From: Streptococcus mitis
GTDB lineage: Bacteria > Bacillota > Bacilli > Lactobacillales > Streptococcaceae
Length of the DNA stretch: 64,000 nucleotides
Direction of reading: 5' to 3'
Assembly: GCF_009496155.1 (NCBI RefSeq)
Contig: NZ_WIJP01000012.1
Coordinates: forward strand, 10,282 to 74,281
Positions within the stretch are counted from its first letter, which is position 1, and every line of letters begins with the position of its first letter. The notes under the pieces were generated by a model. It had not been told where the DNA came from. It saw only the letters and a program-made list of their open reading frames with translations, and made no database searches. A program made the position numbers and the translations under genes. Positions 1 through 9,730 of this stretch are shown here, piece by piece.

Positions 1-3000
1 AGAGAATCCTTATCCAAATGATTCGGAGTCCGAGGCAAACTAGGCTCATTCCCTACATAATAATCAATAAAAGTCGGATCCATCGCCACGTATTCTTGAT
101 TCTCAACATAATACAAGATCAGGTTATCCACAAATCGCGGTTTTAAAATCCCTGCATCTCCAAAAAGAATGCCCACACTGGCTTGCTCTGACTTGACAAT
201 CCAGGTATTGGCTATCGATTTTTTCCGAGCAATGACCTTGTCATTGAGGTAGGAGGCTGGGTGATTCGGCTCTGAGTGGGAAGCAAAGACCAGAGGCAGG
301 TTAGATCCTGTCCACTGATTGGAAATAACTTCCCCGTCTACACTGGCATCTGTCACATGGATGGTGACTGTTGCTGGTAACTTACATCCCGCTACTTGTC
401 CTGTAAGTACACATTCTCCTACCTGAGCATAGACTTGGGGTTCGAGTTCATCCCAAGTCACCTTGGCCGTATCTCGTCTACCATCTGATAAGACTAGCTT
501 AACTCGGTCTGGTAAGTGTGGGGCTTCCTTGACAAGCGTCCAAACCCTTTCAGGCTCAATAGCACAAATCCCTTGGATACAAACCTGAGCAGAAGCCTTT
601 AAATCCAGACCCTCTAGCTGACCAGATACCGTAAACTCATGAAATCTTGCCAAATCTTCTTCGGATATTGCCTCCCAAACAACCTTGACTCGTTTTGCAC
701 TACCGAACTCATAGTCCACCAAGACCGAAGATGGAAGCTGTGGATAAGTACCCTTATCTGTATACGCGCGAAGTGGTCGTACAAAAACTGCCTGCCCTAG
801 TGAGGTATTCTCTGCAACCTGCAAATGAGTTTGATAGATCTTCCCTTGATAAAAGGCGCGAATAGACAAGTCGCCTGCAGACAAGCAATGAAGCACTCCC
901 TGCTTAATAATGGCGTGGGCACTACCACTCGTCTTCCAAATCACTTCACTATTCCCCACCTTGTTCACAGGGTTATCCACAGTTTGTGGATAAAGTCCAA
1001 TAGCTGGGGAATCCCCTTCTTGCAAACCTGCCTGATCGTCCACTCGAATCTCAAACAAGCGCTGATTTTTCACTGGCTGGCAATCCAAAGCCTCTCCCAC
1101 TAAGAAATCAAAACTTGCTGGCTCTAGCCCTCTGGCACTAGCTTTTACTCTTACTAAACCTGCCTGCTCCAAGCTCTGAACCAAAAGGACACCTCTTCCA
1201 TGAAAGGCTTTCCGCTTAAACCGACCATTTTTCTGAGCCTGATAACGTTCACGACTGGCCTGCCTACCGTTATCCACACCCACAATGCGAGCTGGTGCTT
1301 CAATTTCAAAATGAAGCTGATTGGAAGCATTTGGCACCCAATTTCCATCCTTGTCCAATACATCAAAATAGAGATAGAGGAGGTCTTGCCCATCTGGCTC
1401 CAGTTGTGTTTTCTCGGCATGTAACCCGATTTTGGCTGCCTTACCTGCAGTCACCGCCCTATCTTCTGCCACAATCTGACCTTGACGGTCATAGGCCACA
1501 GCATGCAATTCTCCTGATTGATAAGCCAAACGCCATTCGAGATAGAGTTGGTCAGCTCCTTCTCCCTCTTGGTATTTTCGACCGTCTGAAGTCCATTTTT
1601 CCTGAAAGGTTTTCAGACCTTGGGATTTTCCATTGAGAAATAGCTCTACCGAACCAGCATTTGAATACACTCGAACAGGGATATCCCCATACTTATCCAC
1701 AACTTGTTGATAACTCTTGTGGATTTCCCAATTCCAATGGGCCAGGATATGAACCATGGGATGCTGATTACCATCCAACCACTGACTTTGGTAGAGATAA
1801 TAGTCATTTTTGGGAATTCCTGCCGTGTCCACTATCCCAAAATAGGAACTCTTTACAGGCGTGTCATTTTGATTGTGCCAAGGAGTCGGCTCTCCGATAT
1901 AGTCCACTCCTGTCCAAATAAACTGACCTGCGTAGTCTAGCCGATCTCTATCTGCTATCCAAGAAGCCGTCGCTGTCTTCCCCCAAGGAACCCGATCATT
2001 GCCATAGTCTGACTGTTCAAAATTCCGAACGCGGCGATTATCCCCAACCCATTCCTTATCTGGTCGAAAATAGCTATCACGCGTTCGGGTAGCCGATGAG
2101 GTTTCAGACCCGTAAAGTCGCCACTTGAGATGTCTTTTGCGAATCGCGTCAATATTATCTTCCGAGTAATTTAAGCCCACTACATCCAGCAAATTGGCTA
2201 TCTTTTCATGACCTCCAGAACCATCGCCAAAGCGGAATTGATCCATTCCCATGGTCACAAAACGGCTATCATCAACCTCCTTGACCCTTCCCAGCAAGCG
2301 TTTGATAGTCTTCAATGAATGAGCATCGCCATTTGCTTCGCTGATTTCATTTCCCAAGGACCACATAAAAATCGCTGGATTGTTCTTACCACGTTCAATC
2401 ATGGTGCGCAAATCATAATCTGACCAGAAATCGCCTGCTTTCGCTTCTGGATGAGTCGCTTCTTTCTCAAAAAAGCGACCATAGTCATATTCTTTCTTGC
2501 CTCCATACCAGGTATCAAAGGCTTCTTCTTGGATGAGTAGCCCCATTTTGGCAGCCACATCCAGCAAAATACTACTAGCTGGATTATGGGTGACTCGAAT
2601 CGCATTGACGCCCATTTCCTTCATCTGGCGCAATCGTCTCTCAGCAGCTGACCTGTTTTCCACAGCTCCCAGCGCTCCATAGTCATGGTGCAGACAAACC
2701 CCATGAATCTTCAACCAGCGACCATTTAGAAAGAAGCCCTTATCCGCTTGCCAATCCATATAGCGGTAACCAAAGGTTTCCTCTTCTTCATCAACCAAAA
2801 TGTCATTTTTGTAAAGGCGAGTCTTCAATTGGTGAAGGTGAGGATGTTCAATATCCCAAAGCAAAGGTTGGAAAATTGATATGGCTTGTTGGAAAGAATA
2901 TTTGTCCCCAGCTTCAATCACTACAGAGTCTGTTGCCTGCCAGTCTGAAACCTGTTGTCCATCATACCAGATGCTCTGTACTAAATACACCGACACGGAC

Positions 3001-3587
3001 TGAGATCCATCATTTGAAACCTTGCTTTCAAGCTGAGTCTCCACCCATCCATCTCTTTGTTCCTCGAGCTTGGGACTTGCTATCTTAATCCCATACAAAT
3101 CCAGATGCACCAGATCTGTAATCAACAATTTTACTTCTCGGTAAATACCGCTACCAGAGTACCAACGACTGCTAGGTTGCTGATTTTCCACAAAAACTGC
3201 AAGCTGGTTGGCTGTCCCATCATTTCTTAGATAAGGCGTGATATCATAAGAAAATGGTGTATAGCCATTGGGATAATAGCCCAGCGCTTGTCCATTGATA
3301 TAGACTTGGGAATTCATGTAAAGCCCGTCAAAGAGCAAACGCACCGATACAAGACTGGCATCTTCTTCCAAGTAAAACTGCGTCCGGTACCAAGCCTGCC
3401 CCCCGTTTAACTGACCACCCTCATTTTGCGCTGGCGAATACTGGTCAAAATCATTGTAAATACTCCAGTCATGTGGCACTTGAATAGCCTGCCAATTTTC
3501 CCTCTGAAAATCCGACTCCAAGGCCTCTTCCTTCCCCACCTCTTGGCTAAAAAACCAGTGATTTCGTAAAACTTCTTCTCTTCTCAT
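1..3587 (-). CDS. GH2 beta-galactosidase, BgaA-like, unsecreted (5' part; runs off left edge)
   Basis: I translated this by hand because the frame stays open to the window edge (about 1195 codons visible). It begins at an ATG preceded by GAGGAA and reads MRREEVLRNHWFF. The order is a GH2 sugar-binding domain, an immunoglobulin-like domain, then a TIM barrel. The acid/base is Glu414 in LGNEIS and the nucleophile is Glu495 in YGSETSSATRTR. The 81-residue spacing and the ETSSATRTR string match pneumococcal BgaA. Ig-like/Big_4-type domains follow. Unlike surface BgaA there is no YSIRK signal peptide at the N-terminus, so the enzyme is probably cytoplasmic; the missing C-terminus could still hold surprises. 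A CcpA site lies 50 bases upstream. It should hydrolyse terminal beta-galactosides. Confidence 0.88.
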   Translation of the reverse strand, partial: MRREEVLRNHWFFSQEVGKEEALESDFQRENWQAIQVPHDWSIYNDFDQYSPAQNEGGQLNGGQAWYRTQFYLEEDASLVSVRLLFDGLYMNSQVYINGQALGYYPNGYTPFSYDITPYLRNDGTANQLAVFVENQQPSSRWYSGSGIYREVKLLITDLVHLDLYGIKIASPKLEEQRDGWVETQLESKVSNDGSQSVSVYLVQSIWYDGQQVSDWQATDSVVIEAGDKYSFQQAISIFQPLLWDIEHPHLHQLKTRLYKNDILVDEEEETFGYRYMDWQADKGFFLNGRWLKIHGVCLHHDYGALGAVENRSAAERRLRQMKEMGVNAIRVTHNPASSILLDVAAKMGLLIQEEAFDTWYGGKKEYDYGRFFEKEATHPEAKAGDFWSDYDLRTMIERGKNNPAIFMWSLGNEISEANGDAHSLKTIKRLLGRVKEVDDSRFVTMGMDQFRFGDGSGGHEKIANLLDVVGLNYSEDNIDAIRKRHLKWRLYGSETSSATRTRDSYFRPDKEWVGDNRRVRNFEQSDYGNDRVPWGKTATASWIADRDRLDYAGQFIWTGVDYIGEPTPWHNQNDTPVKSSYFGIVDTAGIPKNDYYLYQSQWLDGNQHPMVHILAHWNWEIHKSYQQVVDKYGDIPVRVYSNAGSVELFLNGKSQGLKTFQEKWTSDGRKYQEGEGADQLYLEWRLAYQSGELHAVAYDRQGQIVAEDRAVTAGKAAKIGLHAEKTQLEPDGQDLLYLYFDVLDKDGNWVPNASNQLHFEIEAPARIVGVDNGRQASRERYQAQKNGRFKRKAFHGRGVLLVQSLEQAGLVRVKASARGLEPASFDFLVGEALDCQPVKNQRLFEIRVDDQAGLQEGDSPAIGLYPQTVDNPVNKVGNSEVIWKTSGSAHAIIKQGVLHCLSAGDLSIRAFYQGKIYQTHLQVAENTSLGQAVFVRPLRAYTDKGTYPQLPSSVLVDYEFGSAKRVKVVWEAISEEDLARFHEFTVSGQLEGLDLKASAQVCIQGICAIEPERVWTLVKEAPHLPDRVKLVLSDGRRDTAKVTWDELEPQVYAQVGECVLTGQVAGCKLPATVTIHVTDASVDGEVISNQWTGSNLPLVFASHSEPNHPASYLNDKVIARKKSIANTWIVKSEQASVGILFGDAGILKPRFVDNLILYYVENQEYVAMDPTFIDYYVGNEPSLPRTPNHLDKDS

Positions 3588-3636
3588 ACAAGCATTCCTC
3601 TTTAAACGACTCTAATGATTTGACTATAGCACAAAA

Positions 3637-3650
3637 CAAAAGCGCTTTCA
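3637..3650 (-). promoter_or_regulatory. CcpA cre site upstream of beta-galactosidase
   Basis: On the minus strand the sequence is TGAAAGCGCTTTTG, a close match to the catabolite-responsive element TGWAANCGNTNNCA with a palindromic AAAGCGCTTT core. It lies about 50 bases before the start codon of the beta-galactosidase gene. This predicts repression during growth on glucose. Confidence 0.7.
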
Positions 3651-3779
3651 ATAGTTCATCCATCACTCCCTAAATACTCAGAAAAGATTCTATAATTTGT
3701 GGAAAAGTCTGAAAATCATTCCATATTCAAGCAAACTGTAATTTTCAAGAAATAAGGTCGAACCTTACAAGAGCGCAAA

Positions 3780-3822
3780 AAACACCCCTCTGAATGTTCA
3801 TTCCAGAGAGATGTCCCTTTTG
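3780..3822 (-). terminator. Rho-independent terminator after the zinc metalloprotease
   Basis: On the minus strand, just past the stop codon, two arms (ACATCTCTCTGGAATG and ATTCAGAGGGGTGT) pair imperfectly and are followed by TTTTTT. This is the expected end of the metalloprotease transcript. Confidence 0.65.
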
Positions 3823-3824
3823 TC

Positions 3825-6800
3825 TTAGCTATTGTAAATCGACTGTCTAAAGTCATCTGAATCTTTGAGATAAGCTTTATAAATCGCTTTTTTCAGTTTT
3901 TGAACTGGTGTTTCGATAAAGCTATAGGTGTGAGCAGTTGTTTTGCCTGCCTTAATCTGTTTCAACTCCTCTTGGACAGCTTTCTGCATCAATTCACTTA
4001 ACTTCTGACTTGTCAGACTTATTTCCTGATCTTCATATTGGATTGTCAAAGGTTTCAATTGATTGAGCCTATCCACTCTTTCCTTGATCTGTGCTTTTTT
4101 GAACTCAGCATAGCTCTTACCATTCAAAATGTTATTGAAAATGTAAGTATCAGATAAAGGCTTGTTCTCAGACTCTGCTGCTTGCTTATATTGATTTGAA
4201 ACATAAGGAACAAATCCTTCATAATAACCCAAAGCAGCCATCAATTCAAAGGCTTGTTTTCTAAAGGTGATATCCCCACTCATACCTTTATCATTTTCAC
4301 TAACTCCAAAAATTGTATCAAACATATCAACAGTATAGTAACCATTTGCTGCAATTTTACCTTTATCTGAAAAACCAGCAATGATATAACGATTAACCAT
4401 GATATGATTGTCAATCAAACTATCAATATCTGTCAATTTTTTGGCATCTTCTAAGGTCAGAGCTTGAATCTCCTCACTCTTATGAGTCGGTTTAACTGCT
4501 GGATTACGGTAATCTACCCAAGTTCTAGAACCTGTTGAAGTGATTGGCATTATTTTTTTGAAATAACTCATCTTGTCTTCTGCAGATAAGTTTCTACTTG
4601 CCTCTGCTTCTAGGTAATCTAGAGTATAAAGAACATCAAAACTTCCCTTCATGTAAGATTGCAAATCTTCTGCCGTTTTAAATCGATCAGGTGTTTTATT
4701 GTAAAATCCATTCTTATCACTCTCATCATATACAAAATTGAGATTGAAATAAGTATCTTTTTCTGGATTATAGGAGTTTTCAAAAATACCACGCGCATAA
4801 AACTCTGCTCCTGTACCATCTCGACGACTGTGATTATTAAACAAGACCGTTCTATCCAGTAAGTGCGTCATTTCATGAGAATAAGTAGCTGAACCTCTAT
4901 CATCCAGAACCCTATCTATAAAGTAACGGACACCTAATCCGTTAGCCTCAGCTCCCACCTTACTTACTGGAGAATAGTAATTCATAGGAGTCATAAATTG
5001 GTCGACTCCCTTATCAACTCCACTACCAGAAGCTGGTGACCAAGTGCTATCAATCTGGGCATTTTGATTGCTTGTATATTTCTTCATCGTATCAATAATC
5101 AAGCGATTTGTCAGCAACTTATCACGATTTTCTGGTTTTGTTATACGATAAAGAGTATCAACATAGTTGGCTTGTTGTACAGCCGCTTTTTCAATTAAAG
5201 ACTTGACTCTAGCAAGCTCAGCCTGATACTTAGTTGGATTAGACTGGGCAAGAGAAGTATCTATATAGGAACCAATATTACCGTAAGTAATCGTCGCCAT
5301 ATTACTAATCACGTAAACATGTGGTTCTTTCACATTCAAAAGTCCCAAAATAGCAGCCATATTGGCCTCTTGTTTACGAGAATCCTTTTCCCCAGCGGTC
5401 AACTTGCTATATAGCCCGACATGCGCTGAAGGATTTTCCTTAGATGGTTTTTCAACAATCATAGCTTGGCTAGATTTTTTAAGCCAAGTATCCGCATCAT
5501 CTGACGTAAAGAGTTGGCGATTGCTGTCTAAAAATTCCTTCAAACTATCCTTACCTGTAATAGTAGATAAATACTTTGTAAATGTTTGAGGACTATTGGT
5601 CAATTTCATCTCTTCATAAGACATGGATCCTAATTTCTTCAAACTATCCAAGGCTGTCATTGTCTTATTACCAAATGAGCTTGGATTAAAGGCCAAAATA
5701 TCACGAATATTCGTGTCCCCAAATTGAATATTATAAAAACGATTGATATAAGACAGTCCCAACAAGATCTGCTCTTTATATTGCTCAAGCTCTTGTTTGA
5801 CCTTGCTGCGATTTTCAGGGGTATCTCCTATAATCCCCAAAGTATGAGAGGCAATCTTTTTGAAACTTGACTCAGCTTGCATCTTCGTCTGATCAAAGCT
5901 TTCTTGAATTGACAGTTTTTGAAGATACTCTGTGCGCAACATATCTTTGACCTCTTGGTCAGTGATATTTGGGCGTGTTTTTCTGAGCGCAATTCTCTTT
6001 GTTATAATATCTCGAGGATCATAGACAGGCTCCAACTGTGCTTTTAGTTTACTGTCATGTAAGAAATCTACTGATCTCGTGCTTGTGGTCAGAGCAGACA
6101 CATCCACAGCATCTTCTCTCTCACTATTTGCTGGAAGGATGTGTGGTTTATCCTCCTGACTACCAACTAAAATAACTCTCGGTTTCATTGGTTTTGTTAT
6201 TTGACTCACTTCTTGAGGATTAACCAATTCACCAGTTTGTTCATTGATAGCGTATGTTCTGGTAAGTGTATTCTCACCAACTTCTCCTTCAGAGGCTACC
6301 TTTTCTATATTTTTAGCAAGTGAAGAATCCTCTCTTCGCTCCTCAGTAACAGCAATCGGTTGTATTACTTTTTCCACATTACCAACTTGAATCACTTTAT
6401 CGACTGCTGGATTTACTTGTCTAGTGGTGTCAGACACCGTCACCTGACCTGTTGCCTTGTCTAGTTGATAAGTCGTCCTAGTTTCCACCGAACCATCACG
6501 CCCTGCAACCGCTACTTTCTCTTGTCTGAACTCCAAAGCAGGATTCACCTGATAGATCGTTTTATGAGATAGGACAGTAGTTTCAACACTCGGTTTAGTT
6601 CCAACTTCTACAACTTGATCAACTTTGTTAGCTACTATTTTGACAGTTTTATTCTCAGAAATATTTCCACTTGCTTGATCTTTAGTATAGGTAGTAGTAA
6701 CTTGTTCTTGTCCCTCAACACCCGGAATCTTTACTCTTGTAACGCCGTGGTCTAGTGCCTCATTCTTTTCATAAATTGTTTCATAAGGAAGGACTTTGGT

Positions 6801-8291
6801 CTCTACTTTGGTCTGAGGAAGTTGAGTGTCTTCTTTATACTCTGGGAGATCCTCCTGTATCTCAGGCTCACCGGAAACGCCACCTTCATATGACGGAAGA
6901 GAAGGTTCTACCAATGATTCGCCGGAAACACCACCCTCATAAGACGGAAGGGACGGTTCCACCAAGGATGCACCGGGAACACCGCCTTCATAAGACGGAA
7001 GGGACGGTTCCACCAAGGATTCACCAGAAACACCGCCTTCATATGACGGAAGAGATGGCTCTACCAAGGATTCGCCAGAAACACCGCCTTCATATGATGG
7101 AAGCATTGGTTCTACCAAGGACTCATCGGAAACACCACCCTCATATGATGGAAGCATTGGTTCTACCGAAGGCTCGCCGGAAACACCACCCTCATAAGAT
7201 GGAAGGGGTGGTTGGACTTCCGGGGCTGTGCTTATGCCATTTTCTTGAGGTTCCTTCTCTTTTGTCCCGATCAGAATCACCTGAGTAACTGGTTCACGAA
7301 GCACTTCTCTCCCTACTTCATTTCGCGTAACAATACCATCAATAATCCTTACTTCTGTTAAGATTCGTTCTTGTCCCTTGGCACCTTCTATAGAAATTCT
7401 TTTTTCTCCCTTAGCCAGAGTTGGGTCAGACTGCAATTGAGTTTCAAACTCTATCTCCCCTACCCTAACTTCCAGTTCTGGCTTGTCTTCAATAACAGTT
7501 TTCATTCCTTCATCCAGTACTTTTTTAGACTCAATACTCATACTTTTTTCAGGAGATGGATTTAAAACGGGCGCAACTGCGTAGGTTGGTTGAGAAGATT
7601 GCACAAGATCCTCAGTCGAATCAAATTGAGATGCAGTCTGTGGTACAATCTTCTTAGACTGAGATTCTGAACTTTCCTCCTTTTGAGATAATGCTGGCGA
7701 TTCTACCTTATCAGCAGAAAGTTCCTTGCTAGCACTATCTCTTACCAAATAATATCCCGTAAATTCATATCCTTGGACTGTTTCAGGACTTGGTAAAAAC
7801 TGACCTTCTACTCTCTTAACAAGGGCTGGTTGCAATTCTACCAGATTTTCTAAAGCAGAGATGGATGCTCCCCAGCCACCAACAGCAAAGACGGTCACAA
7901 GGAAGTAAGACGCTCCCTTTTTTCTCTTGATTAAAGTGAAGGAAAGCAATAATAATCCTGCTCCCAAGATAAACATCCCATCATTAGAAAACAGACCTGT
8001 TTCTGGTAATCTTGTAGCCAATTTTCGATAGACAAAATAGTATTCTTTTCCCTCTTCTACCTCAATCTTATTTTCTTCAAACCATTGCAACTCAGATTTC
8101 AGCTTTTCAGATAAATCCTGCTCATCCAAATAATGACTTGAAATTAGTGTTGAAGTCGTTTCTGTAGCCTGTACAGGTTGAGCACCCATACCAGCAAAAA
8201 ATAAACTCGTTCCTAGCAAGACCGAACAAGCTCCTATTGTATATTTTCTCAAAGAAAAACGCTGCTTTCTCTCAAATTGAAATTCTTTCAT
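3825..8291 (-). CDS. Cell-wall anchored M26 zinc metalloprotease (ZmpB/IgA1-protease family)
   Basis: The protein has 1488 residues from the ATG preceded by AGGA; an upstream ATG has no ribosome site. The N-terminus has a YSIRK-type signal (FSLRKYTIGACSVLLG). It is followed by an LPETG motif and hydrophobic segments near residues 95-150. An N-terminal sorting signal is the hallmark of streptococcal M26 proteases. Next come four G5-like domains, interrupted by a Pro-rich 17-residue repeat. The C-terminal half carries the zinc site HEMTH (His1139-His1143) with a downstream Glu in GAEFYARGIFE. It should cleave host glycoproteins or IgA at the cell surface. It is shorter than the roughly 1850-1960 residues of ZmpB, ZmpC and IgA1 protease, so I give no specific paralogue name. 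Confidence 0.9.
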   Translation of the reverse strand: MKEFQFERKQRFSLRKYTIGACSVLLGTSLFFAGMGAQPVQATETTSTLISSHYLDEQDLSEKLKSELQWFEENKIEVEEGKEYYFVYRKLATRLPETGLFSNDGMFILGAGLLLLSFTLIKRKKGASYFLVTVFAVGGWGASISALENLVELQPALVKRVEGQFLPSPETVQGYEFTGYYLVRDSASKELSADKVESPALSQKEESSESQSKKIVPQTASQFDSTEDLVQSSQPTYAVAPVLNPSPEKSMSIESKKVLDEGMKTVIEDKPELEVRVGEIEFETQLQSDPTLAKGEKRISIEGAKGQERILTEVRIIDGIVTRNEVGREVLREPVTQVILIGTKEKEPQENGISTAPEVQPPLPSYEGGVSGEPSVEPMLPSYEGGVSDESLVEPMLPSYEGGVSGESLVEPSLPSYEGGVSGESLVEPSLPSYEGGVPGASLVEPSLPSYEGGVSGESLVEPSLPSYEGGVSGEPEIQEDLPEYKEDTQLPQTKVETKVLPYETIYEKNEALDHGVTRVKIPGVEGQEQVTTTYTKDQASGNISENKTVKIVANKVDQVVEVGTKPSVETTVLSHKTIYQVNPALEFRQEKVAVAGRDGSVETRTTYQLDKATGQVTVSDTTRQVNPAVDKVIQVGNVEKVIQPIAVTEERREDSSLAKNIEKVASEGEVGENTLTRTYAINEQTGELVNPQEVSQITKPMKPRVILVGSQEDKPHILPANSEREDAVDVSALTTSTRSVDFLHDSKLKAQLEPVYDPRDIITKRIALRKTRPNITDQEVKDMLRTEYLQKLSIQESFDQTKMQAESSFKKIASHTLGIIGDTPENRSKVKQELEQYKEQILLGLSYINRFYNIQFGDTNIRDILAFNPSSFGNKTMTALDSLKKLGSMSYEEMKLTNSPQTFTKYLSTITGKDSLKEFLDSNRQLFTSDDADTWLKKSSQAMIVEKPSKENPSAHVGLYSKLTAGEKDSRKQEANMAAILGLLNVKEPHVYVISNMATITYGNIGSYIDTSLAQSNPTKYQAELARVKSLIEKAAVQQANYVDTLYRITKPENRDKLLTNRLIIDTMKKYTSNQNAQIDSTWSPASGSGVDKGVDQFMTPMNYYSPVSKVGAEANGLGVRYFIDRVLDDRGSATYSHEMTHLLDRTVLFNNHSRRDGTGAEFYARGIFENSYNPEKDTYFNLNFVYDESDKNGFYNKTPDRFKTAEDLQSYMKGSFDVLYTLDYLEAEASRNLSAEDKMSYFKKIMPITSTGSRTWVDYRNPAVKPTHKSEEIQALTLEDAKKLTDIDSLIDNHIMVNRYIIAGFSDKGKIAANGYYTVDMFDTIFGVSENDKGMSGDITFRKQAFELMAALGYYEGFVPYVSNQYKQAAESENKPLSDTYIFNNILNGKSYAEFKKAQIKERVDRLNQLKPLTIQYEDQEISLTSQKLSELMQKAVQEELKQIKAGKTTAHTYSFIETPVQKLKKAIYKAYLKDSDDFRQSIYNS
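6868..7205 (-). repeat. In-gene 51-bp tandem repeat (17-residue LPSYEGGV unit)
   Basis: Inside the metalloprotease gene the unit LPSYEGGVSGESLVEPS recurs seven times with a strict 17-residue period. Several copies are nearly identical at the DNA level. Such repeats usually vary in copy number between strains and space the catalytic domain away from the wall. Confidence 0.9.
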
Positions 8292-8462
8292 CCCATATCC
8301 TATCATTCATTATTACTGTATATTTAGTATATCAGAAATAGTTTGTATTCACAAATCTTTCTAGTTATTCCCTTATCATTCCAAGTTAAGGGAGACAACA
8401 TACAATAATTTTTATTTAAATGTATATCAATGTTCTTTGCTTTTCTTAACAAAAGCAATACA

Positions 8463-8488
8463 AAAAGAGCCTGTTGCCAAGCTCTTTA
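8463..8488 (-). terminator. Terminator downstream of SPFH gene
   Basis: On the minus strand AAAGAGC, a short loop and GGCTCTTTTTG form a stem followed by a T run. It sits immediately beyond the BOX element and would end transcripts of the SPFH gene. Confidence 0.6.
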
Positions 8489-8594
8489 TACTCAATGAAA
8501 ATCAAAGAGCAAACTAGGAAGCTAGCCGCAGGCTGTACTTGAGTACGGCAAGGCAACGCTGACGTGGTTTGAATTTGATTTTCGAAGAGTATTA
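8488..8594. repeat. BOX element (boxA-boxC type, no boxB)
   Basis: The stretch starts ATACTCAATGAAAATCAAAG and ends TTTCGAAGAGTATTAA. Inside are the characteristic segments AGCTAGCCGCAGGC and GCAACGCTGACGTGG. These are the boxA and boxC modules of the pneumococcal BOX repeat joined without a boxB unit (about 107 bases). It lies directly behind the SPFH stop codon and could form a stable structure in that mRNA. It is a good marker of the mitis group. Confidence 0.85.
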
Positions 8595-8599
8595 ATCTA

Positions 8600-9499
8600 T
8601 TATTTCTTCTCAGCGCGAAGGGCTGACAAGATTTGTGTACGGATATCATCCACACCATTTGGTGTATTTGGTAAAAAGATGGTTTGATTGCCTTTTGCAG
8701 CAAAAGTGTTCAAGGTATCCAAATACTGGTTGGTCAAGAGGATGGACATGATTTGTTCTTCTGTCATACCAACATTGGCTTCCTTGAGTTCTGTGATAGA
8801 CTCTGCCAATCCATCCACAATCGCCTTACGTTGTTGGGCAATCCCCACACCATGAAGGCGATCCTTTTCTGCTTCGGCTTCAGCTGCAGTGACGATTTTA
8901 ATCTTGTCGGCTTCCGCTAATTCTTGCGCTGCGACCCGCTTACGTTGCGCCGCATTGATTTCATTCATGGATTGCTTGACTTCTGCATCTGGCTCCACCT
9001 TAGTAATCAAGGTTTTCACGATAATGTAGCCATAAGTGGTCATTTCTTCTGCTACTTGGTGTTGAACTTCAAGGGCAATCTCATCTTTTTTCTCAAACAA
9101 TTCATCCAAGGTTAATTTTGGAACAGAAGAGCGAAGGGCGTCTTCGATATAAGATTTAATTTGAGATTCTGGACGCATGAGTTTATAGTAAGCATCTGTC
9201 ACGCTCTGCTCGTTGACACGGTACTGAGTCGCCACATTCATCATAACGAACACATTGTCCTTGGTCTTAGTCTCAACCACAATATCGCTTTGCAACAAGC
9301 GCAACTGAATCCGCGCTGCAATCGAGTCAATCCCAAAAGGCAATCGAATATGAATACCGCTATTGGCAACCTTTTGGTATTTCCCAAAGCGTTCAATAAT
9401 CGCCACCGACTGCTGACGAACCACATAAACTGTACTCAGTGTGACTATCACCAATAGGAGCACACAAACCACCACAAAAATCATCAAAAATGTTGCCAT
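8600..9499 (-). CDS. SPFH/band-7 (stomatin/HflC-like) membrane protein
   Basis: The 299-residue product starts at the ATG of MATFLMIFVV, eight bases after GGAGGT; the longer open frame upstream overlaps this ribosome site. One N-terminal transmembrane segment (about residues 3-25) is followed by an SPFH domain (VRQQSVAIIERFGKYQKV) and a long Ala/Glu/Lys-rich coiled coil (QRKRVAAQELAEADKIK). Proteins of this family form oligomeric rings on membranes and organise membrane microdomains or proteases. The gene stands alone between the metalloprotease and a divergent phosphatase. The specific function in streptococci is unknown. Confidence 0.85.
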   Translation of the reverse strand: MATFLMIFVVVCVLLLVIVTLSTVYVVRQQSVAIIERFGKYQKVANSGIHIRLPFGIDSIAARIQLRLLQSDIVVETKTKDNVFVMMNVATQYRVNEQSVTDAYYKLMRPESQIKSYIEDALRSSVPKLTLDELFEKKDEIALEVQHQVAEEMTTYGYIIVKTLITKVEPDAEVKQSMNEINAAQRKRVAAQELAEADKIKIVTAAEAEAEKDRLHGVGIAQQRKAIVDGLAESITELKEANVGMTEEQIMSILLTNQYLDTLNTFAAKGNQTIFLPNTPNGVDDIRTQILSALRAEKK

Positions 9500-9669
9500 T
9501 ATTGCGACCTCCATCATTATTTTTTCCTGTATTATAGCACATTTAAAGAAGGTTGTGCAGTTTTTACTGCGATTTTTTCTGAAATGTCAATAATTAGAGG
9601 TGAAACTACATTTCAAGTTAATAATCGCTTTTTTCATTACATTATCTTTATCCATATTCAGGGAATAGC

Positions 9670-9698
9670 TTGCCTTAACTTTTCCCTCGTGCTATACT
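9670..9698 (+). promoter_or_regulatory. Sigma-A promoter of the acid phosphatase gene
   Basis: TTGCCT, 17 bases, then TATACT preceded by TGC (extended -10). The start codon follows about 30 bases downstream after AGGAGA. Confidence 0.65.
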
Positions 9699-9730
9699 AT
9701 TTATTGAAATGAATAAATAGGAGATATTTC

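Noticed and set aside
1154..3088. Several short frames on both strands within the first 3 kb
   Set aside because: All are overlapped by the continuous beta-galactosidase frame with intact catalytic motifs.
6868..7205. CRISPR-like periodic repeat
   Set aside because: The 51-base units are contiguous coding repeats without unique spacers.
6755..7288. Plus-strand open frame of 177 residues, His/Pro/Lys-rich
   Set aside because: It is antisense to the 51-bp repeats of the metalloprotease gene; repeat structure keeps the opposite frame open. No ribosome site.
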